A DNA stretch of 64,000 nt from JBFIHF01 sp964411125 (GTDB lineage: Bacteria > Myxococcota_A > Bradymonadia > Bradymonadales > Bradymonadaceae), in the NCBI GenBank assembly GCA_964411125.1, contig CAYPJU010000014.1, forward strand, positions 1 to 64,000, in the 5' to 3' direction. The translations under genes and the position numbers were made by a program. Positions 60,686 through 64,000 of this stretch are shown one piece after another. The notes beneath the pieces were generated by a model, which was given only the letters and a program-made list of their open reading frames with translations, was not told where the DNA came from and ran no database searches. Numbering within the stretch: position 1 is the stretch's first letter; each line of letters begins with the position of its first letter.

Positions 60686-62353
60686 ATGAAGAATCGACTG
60701 TATCTGTGCGCCCTCGCGGCGATCGCCTGGGGCTGCGGCCCGTCCGAGCCCGCCGATGGTCCCGACGAGGACCCGATCGTCATCATCGGGGAAGAGAACA
60801 ACGGCGACACGACCCCCCAGCCAGACTCAGGTCCCGTGACGGCGCCCGATTTGGGTGGGGACGCGGACTCCGGTTCCGAACCCGACATGGGCAGCATGGT
60901 GGACATGGCGACGCCCGACGGCGGGGATCCGGTCGATCCGGACATGGGGGTGCCGCCCGACATGAACATGGGGCCCGACCTCCCCTACGCGGTGCCGCCC
61001 GAGCGGTGGCAGCGACAGCCGTCCGTGACCCACGACGTCGACGCGGATCTCGACGCCGTACTCGAGTACAGCCGCCTGCAGGGTGCGTGCGACGACTGGA
61101 ACGCCGGGATCCGTGACGACACGACGAAGTTGTTGTGCGGAAAATGGATGTTCTTCTACGAGACGTTCGACACGGCGGGGGTCCCACTGCCGATCCTCGA
61201 ATTCGCGCAGCGCTGGTACACGTCCTACTACGGCGTCGGGTTCGACAAGTTCGGGTTCATTCCCGATCCGAACAGCACCGAAGGGATGCCGATCGGGCTC
61301 GCCCCCACCACGGCGATGCTCGGGTCGGTAGAGACGCGGGCCTTCACGTGCGCGAGTTGTCACTTCGGGCAGATGCAGGACGGGCGATACGCGGTCGGTT
61401 ACGGCAACATGAACCTCGATTACGGGCGGTTCCTCGCCGGGCTCGGAGCTCCGCTCGCGATGTCGCTGGACGAGAATTCGGCGAGCGTCCACCCCGACCT
61501 CCGCGCGGAGCTGCTGCCGCACGTCCAGGCCGCCAAACAGAATCCACTCTACCAGCTCTCCGCGGGGCAGACGGGGCTGGAGTTACTCGGCAGCGGCGCC
61601 GGACCGGGCAGTGGGCCGTCGATCGACGACCAGGAAAAGTTCATGGCGTCGAGGCGTGGCACGATGGATTTCCTCACCGAACCGATCATCGACGACGGCG
61701 TCTGGACGATCAGCCGAATCCTGCCGCTGTGGAACCTTCCCGACGACACGCTTCGTGCGGCGGCCGGGATGCCGCACGAGATGCTGTCGTGGACGGGGGG
61801 CTCGATGAGCCTCGAGAAGTTCCTCCTCGGGTTCGCACGCCTCGGCCTCGCCCAGCAGGACATCGCCGAGGCGACGGAGCGCAACAAGCCGCTCGCTGCC
61901 TACATCCGTTCGCTGCAGGTCCCCGAGCGTCTGATCACGATCGACCAGGCGGCTGCGACCCGCGGCGCCCAGGCGTTCGTCGACGAGGGTTGCGCGGCGT
62001 GTCACTCGGGCCCGAGCGGCGAGAGCTCCGTCGCCTACTCGTACACGGAGCTCGGCGTCGACTCTGCGATGGACCAGATCTTCAATCCCGACGCGAACGA
62101 CCAGCTCTGCTGTGGATTCCCCAACGACGACTACGAAGTGACGCACGGCATCAAAGCGCCGCGCATCATGGGGGTGGAGAACCAGACGAAGTGGCTGCAC
62201 AACGGGTCGGTCGATTCTCTGGAACAGCTCTTCTGTCTTCAGCCGCGGGTCGTCGACAACCGCGAGGCGATGGGGAGCGAGGGGCACGAGTACGGGTGCG
62301 ACCTCGGTGAAGCGAAGCGTCGAGACCTCATCGAGTACTTGAGGACGCTATGA
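60686..62353 (+). CDS. di-haem cytochrome c lipoprotein (cytochrome-c-peroxidase/RoxA-like)
   Basis: This 555-residue lipoprotein has a signal ending AAIAWGC and an Asp/Pro/Met/Gly-rich linker (about 20-110). The catalytic part has two c-type haem sites: CASCHFGQ near residue 225 and CAACHSGPS near residue 435. The end has APRIMGVENQTKWLHNGSVDSLEQL, like the LHNG..PTL segment of di-haem peroxidases and RoxA-type oxygenases. ATG 60686 gives Met-Lys-Asn-Arg before the hydrophobic core; ATG 60677 adds three residues. An oxidase or peroxidase role in the envelope is inferred. It overlaps the next gene (ATGA). Confidence 0.8.
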   Translation: MKNRLYLCALAAIAWGCGPSEPADGPDEDPIVIIGEENNGDTTPQPDSGPVTAPDLGGDADSGSEPDMGSMVDMATPDGGDPVDPDMGVPPDMNMGPDLPYAVPPERWQRQPSVTHDVDADLDAVLEYSRLQGACDDWNAGIRDDTTKLLCGKWMFFYETFDTAGVPLPILEFAQRWYTSYYGVGFDKFGFIPDPNSTEGMPIGLAPTTAMLGSVETRAFTCASCHFGQMQDGRYAVGYGNMNLDYGRFLAGLGAPLAMSLDENSASVHPDLRAELLPHVQAAKQNPLYQLSAGQTGLELLGSGAGPGSGPSIDDQEKFMASRRGTMDFLTEPIIDDGVWTISRILPLWNLPDDTLRAAAGMPHEMLSWTGGSMSLEKFLLGFARLGLAQQDIAEATERNKPLAAYIRSLQVPERLITIDQAAATRGAQAFVDEGCAACHSGPSGESSVAYSYTELGVDSAMDQIFNPDANDQLCCGFPNDDYEVTHGIKAPRIMGVENQTKWLHNGSVDSLEQLFCLQPRVVDNREAMGSEGHEYGCDLGEAKRRDLIEYLRTL

Positions 62354-63021
62354 GGATCGGCGCGCAGACGCTGGCAATCGCAACGCTGGTGAGCCTCGCG
62401 ACGGTCGCGGGCGCGGAGGACGCCCGCTCGCCGGCCGCTGCGGTCGCTGCGGCGAGTGCGCCGTCGGACGGCTGGCGCAGCGTGCGCGAGGTGAAGTTCA
62501 CCTGGAAGCACGTGCCGAGCGGTAGGGAACGCACCCATGAGTGGGACCGCGTTCGAGATACCGTGACCGTCACGACCGACGGGGTGAGCCGAACGGTCTC
62601 GGCGTCGGGACGCGATCTCGAGACCCAGGAAGACATCGACGCGCACCGAGCGTTCGTGAACGATTCGTATTGGCTGCTCTTCGAGCAGTTCATCGCCACG
62701 GACCGCGGAGTCGCGGTGAGTGCCGGAGCGCCTTCGAAGGTGCCCGGGCTTCCGTCGGGCCCTACCCTGGACACCGTCGTCGTGCAGTATCAGGGGGACG
62801 GCGGGTACACTCCTGGCGACCGCTACGTCCTCTATCTCGACCCGAAGTCGGGACGTCCAGCGTGGTGGGCGTATCATCCGGGCGGCCAGGCAGAGCCGAA
62901 GGTCGTGACGTCGCGGCAGGGATGGGGCTCGACGACGTCGACAGGCGTTGCCGTCCCGCTCGTGTTCAAACGACCGAATGACGAAACCTTCGTCGCGATC
63001 CGCCTCCACACGATGCGCTGA
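62350..63021 (+). CDS. secreted protein, function unknown
   Basis: This 223-residue exported protein has a signal peptide (TLAIATLVSLATVAGA, cut near residue 22) and a single beta-rich domain with FTWKHVPSGRERTHEWDR, AFVNDSYWLLFEQF, DTVVVQYQGDGGYTPGDRY and YLDPKSGRPAWWAYH. This layout recalls periplasmic outer-membrane lipoprotein-sorting-like folds, but I cannot assign a family. It is translationally coupled to the di-haem lipoprotein (ATGA at 62350) and may be its partner. Confidence 0.72.
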   Translation: MRIGAQTLAIATLVSLATVAGAEDARSPAAAVAAASAPSDGWRSVREVKFTWKHVPSGRERTHEWDRVRDTVTVTTDGVSRTVSASGRDLETQEDIDAHRAFVNDSYWLLFEQFIATDRGVAVSAGAPSKVPGLPSGPTLDTVVVQYQGDGGYTPGDRYVLYLDPKSGRPAWWAYHPGGQAEPKVVTSRQGWGSTTSTGVAVPLVFKRPNDETFVAIRLHTMR

Positions 63022-63106
63022 GGTCGGGGGGCCACGGGCGCAGTAGACGGGACGACGCTCCTGGACGGAGCGACGAGGAAGCCTCGGGGCGACGGCGCTA
63101 ACGCGG

Positions 63107-63136
63107 TTGACGTCGGCCGGGCTTTGTCGGTACAAA
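63107..63136 (+). promoter_or_regulatory. candidate nuoG promoter
   Basis: TTGACG (63107-63112), an 18-bp spacer and TACAAA (63131-63136) lie about 50 bp before the nuoG ATG. This suggests nuoG is not only read from the distant nuoA promoter. Confidence 0.45.
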
Positions 63137-63187
63137 CCCGTGCCGTTCCGCGCGCGCGATGCGGAATACCTCGAGGAGTACGTTCCG

Positions 63188-64000
63188 ATGCCCACAGTAT
63201 CGATCAACGGCACGGAGATCGAAGTCGACAAAGGGACGACGATCCTGCGCGCAGCTGCGCAGGCAGGATACGACGTCCCGCACTTCTGCTATCACCCGGC
63301 CCTCTCGATCCCCGCCAACTGTCGCATGTGCCTCGTCGAAGTCGAGGGCATGCCGAAGCTTCAGCCCGGCTGCTACACGCAGGTCAACGACGGGATGACG
63401 ATCCACACGAAGTCCGACCGGGTCGTCAAAGCGCAGAAAGCGGTGCTCGAATTCATCCTGCTCAACCACCCGGTCGACTGCCCGATCTGCGATCAGGCGG
63501 GCGAGTGCAAGCTGCAGGACTACTACGTCGACTACGACGCGCAGGATTCGCGGCAGCGGACCGAGAAACAGAACAAGGTGAAGGCGTACCCGATCGGGCC
63601 CGAAGTGGTCTACGACGGGGAACGCTGCATCCTCTGCACGCGCTGCATTCGGTTCTGCAACGAGGTGACGGGGACCGAGGAGCTGACGATCGTCGAGCGC
63701 GGTGACCGCGCCGAGATTCGGACGTTCCCGGGGCGCGAGCTCGACAACGCCTACTCGATGTGCACGGTCGACATCTGCCCGGTCGGTGCGCTCACCGCGC
63801 GGGATTTCCGGTTCAAATGCCGCGTCTGGCTGCTGACCTCGACGGACAGCATCTGCACGGGCTGCTCGAACGGCTGCAACATCCACCTCGACCATTTCCG
63901 CAACGAAGTGCAGCGGTACCGCCCGCGCTACAATCCGGAGGTCAACGACTACTGGATGTGCGACGCCGGTCGCCTCTCGTACAAGCGGATTCACGAGGCA
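63188..64000 (+). CDS. nuoG: NADH-quinone oxidoreductase subunit G, 5' part (runs off the window)
   Basis: The first 271 codons of the 75-kDa iron-sulfur subunit are present. The [2Fe-2S] ligands (N1b) are Cys34, 45, 48 and 62. The N5 ligands are His94, Cys98, Cys101 and Cys107 (LLNHPVDCPICDQAGECKLQ). The first N4 ligands are Cys147, 150 and 153 (CILCTRCIRFC), followed by CTVDICPVGALT. A CTGC/CN pair near residues 230-240 begins the molybdopterin-type region. AGGAG precedes ATG 63188 at 8 bp. nuoE and nuoF do not precede it. Confidence 0.96.
   Translation, partial: MPTVSINGTEIEVDKGTTILRAAAQAGYDVPHFCYHPALSIPANCRMCLVEVEGMPKLQPGCYTQVNDGMTIHTKSDRVVKAQKAVLEFILLNHPVDCPICDQAGECKLQDYYVDYDAQDSRQRTEKQNKVKAYPIGPEVVYDGERCILCTRCIRFCNEVTGTEELTIVERGDRAEIRTFPGRELDNAYSMCTVDICPVGALTARDFRFKCRVWLLTSTDSICTGCSNGCNIHLDHFRNEVQRYRPRYNPEVNDYWMCDAGRLSYKRIHEA

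Overview
The window is GC-rich chromosomal DNA from a Gram-negative bacterium. It most resembles the Myxococcota / former Deltaproteobacteria. Supporting signs are a TamA/TamB outer-membrane pair, a large secreted protein ending in a Cys-rich, membrane-helix, Arg-cluster tail like MYXO-CTERM, Asp/Pro/Met-rich lipoprotein linkers, a membrane-anchored Ser/Thr kinase, a LexA promoter with a GTTCAG half-site, and a pair of ArsA-like ATPases. This placement is an inference from gene content. No rRNA is present.

Layout. 1-2.1 kb is an insertion-sequence graveyard: an IS3-type transposase cut by the window edge, a fragment of an IS110-type transposase, and an IS66 element with an internal deletion and a nonsense codon. 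2.3-7.8 kb holds a HAD phosphatase, a Dnmt2-like cytosine-C5 methyltransferase, a sirtuin, a WalJ-type metallo-beta-lactamase-fold protein, thiL and a methyltransferase-like protein, with two copies of a hairpin repeat between genes. 7.8-16.8 kb is one long minus-strand block: hrcA-grpE-dnaK-dnaJ, then a periplasmic binding protein, an M50 membrane protease, a zinc-ribbon membrane protein and egtB. 16.9-19.7 kb holds a glycosyltransferase-fold/coiled-coil protein and a UPF0104 membrane protein.

19.8-25.9 kb is a six-gene signalling operon: a lone receiver, a receiver-GAF-PAS-HisKA protein without an ATPase domain, a complete PAS histidine kinase, two membrane proteins of unknown function and a membrane-anchored GrpE paralogue. 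The genes overlap or nearly touch at most junctions. A tRNA-Cys with its own promoter and terminator follows. I consider this operon the best candidate for an undescribed system.

26-39 kb holds a GH113-like lipoprotein, a Cys/Met-metabolism PLP enzyme, endonuclease IV, a Ser/Thr kinase fused to an esterase-fold domain whose nucleophile is missing, and tamB-tamA. 39.2-45.6 kb is lexA, mutL, a CPBP protease, miaA, hisC and cmk. 45.6-50 kb (minus strand) is a small protein, two ArsA/Get3-like ATPases and rpsA with a strong terminator. 50.3-51.9 kb is a membrane protein and an SDR protein. 52-64 kb is a split complex I locus: nuoABCD, then five unrelated genes (methyltransferase, giant phospholipase-C-like surface protein, DksA-type zinc finger, di-haem lipoprotein, secreted protein), then nuoG running off the end. 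nuoE and nuoF are absent here.

Many operon junctions use overlapping NTGA stop/start signals with ATG, GTG or TTG starts. Four promoter candidates share a TTGAC-type -35, an 18-bp spacer and a TA-rich -10.
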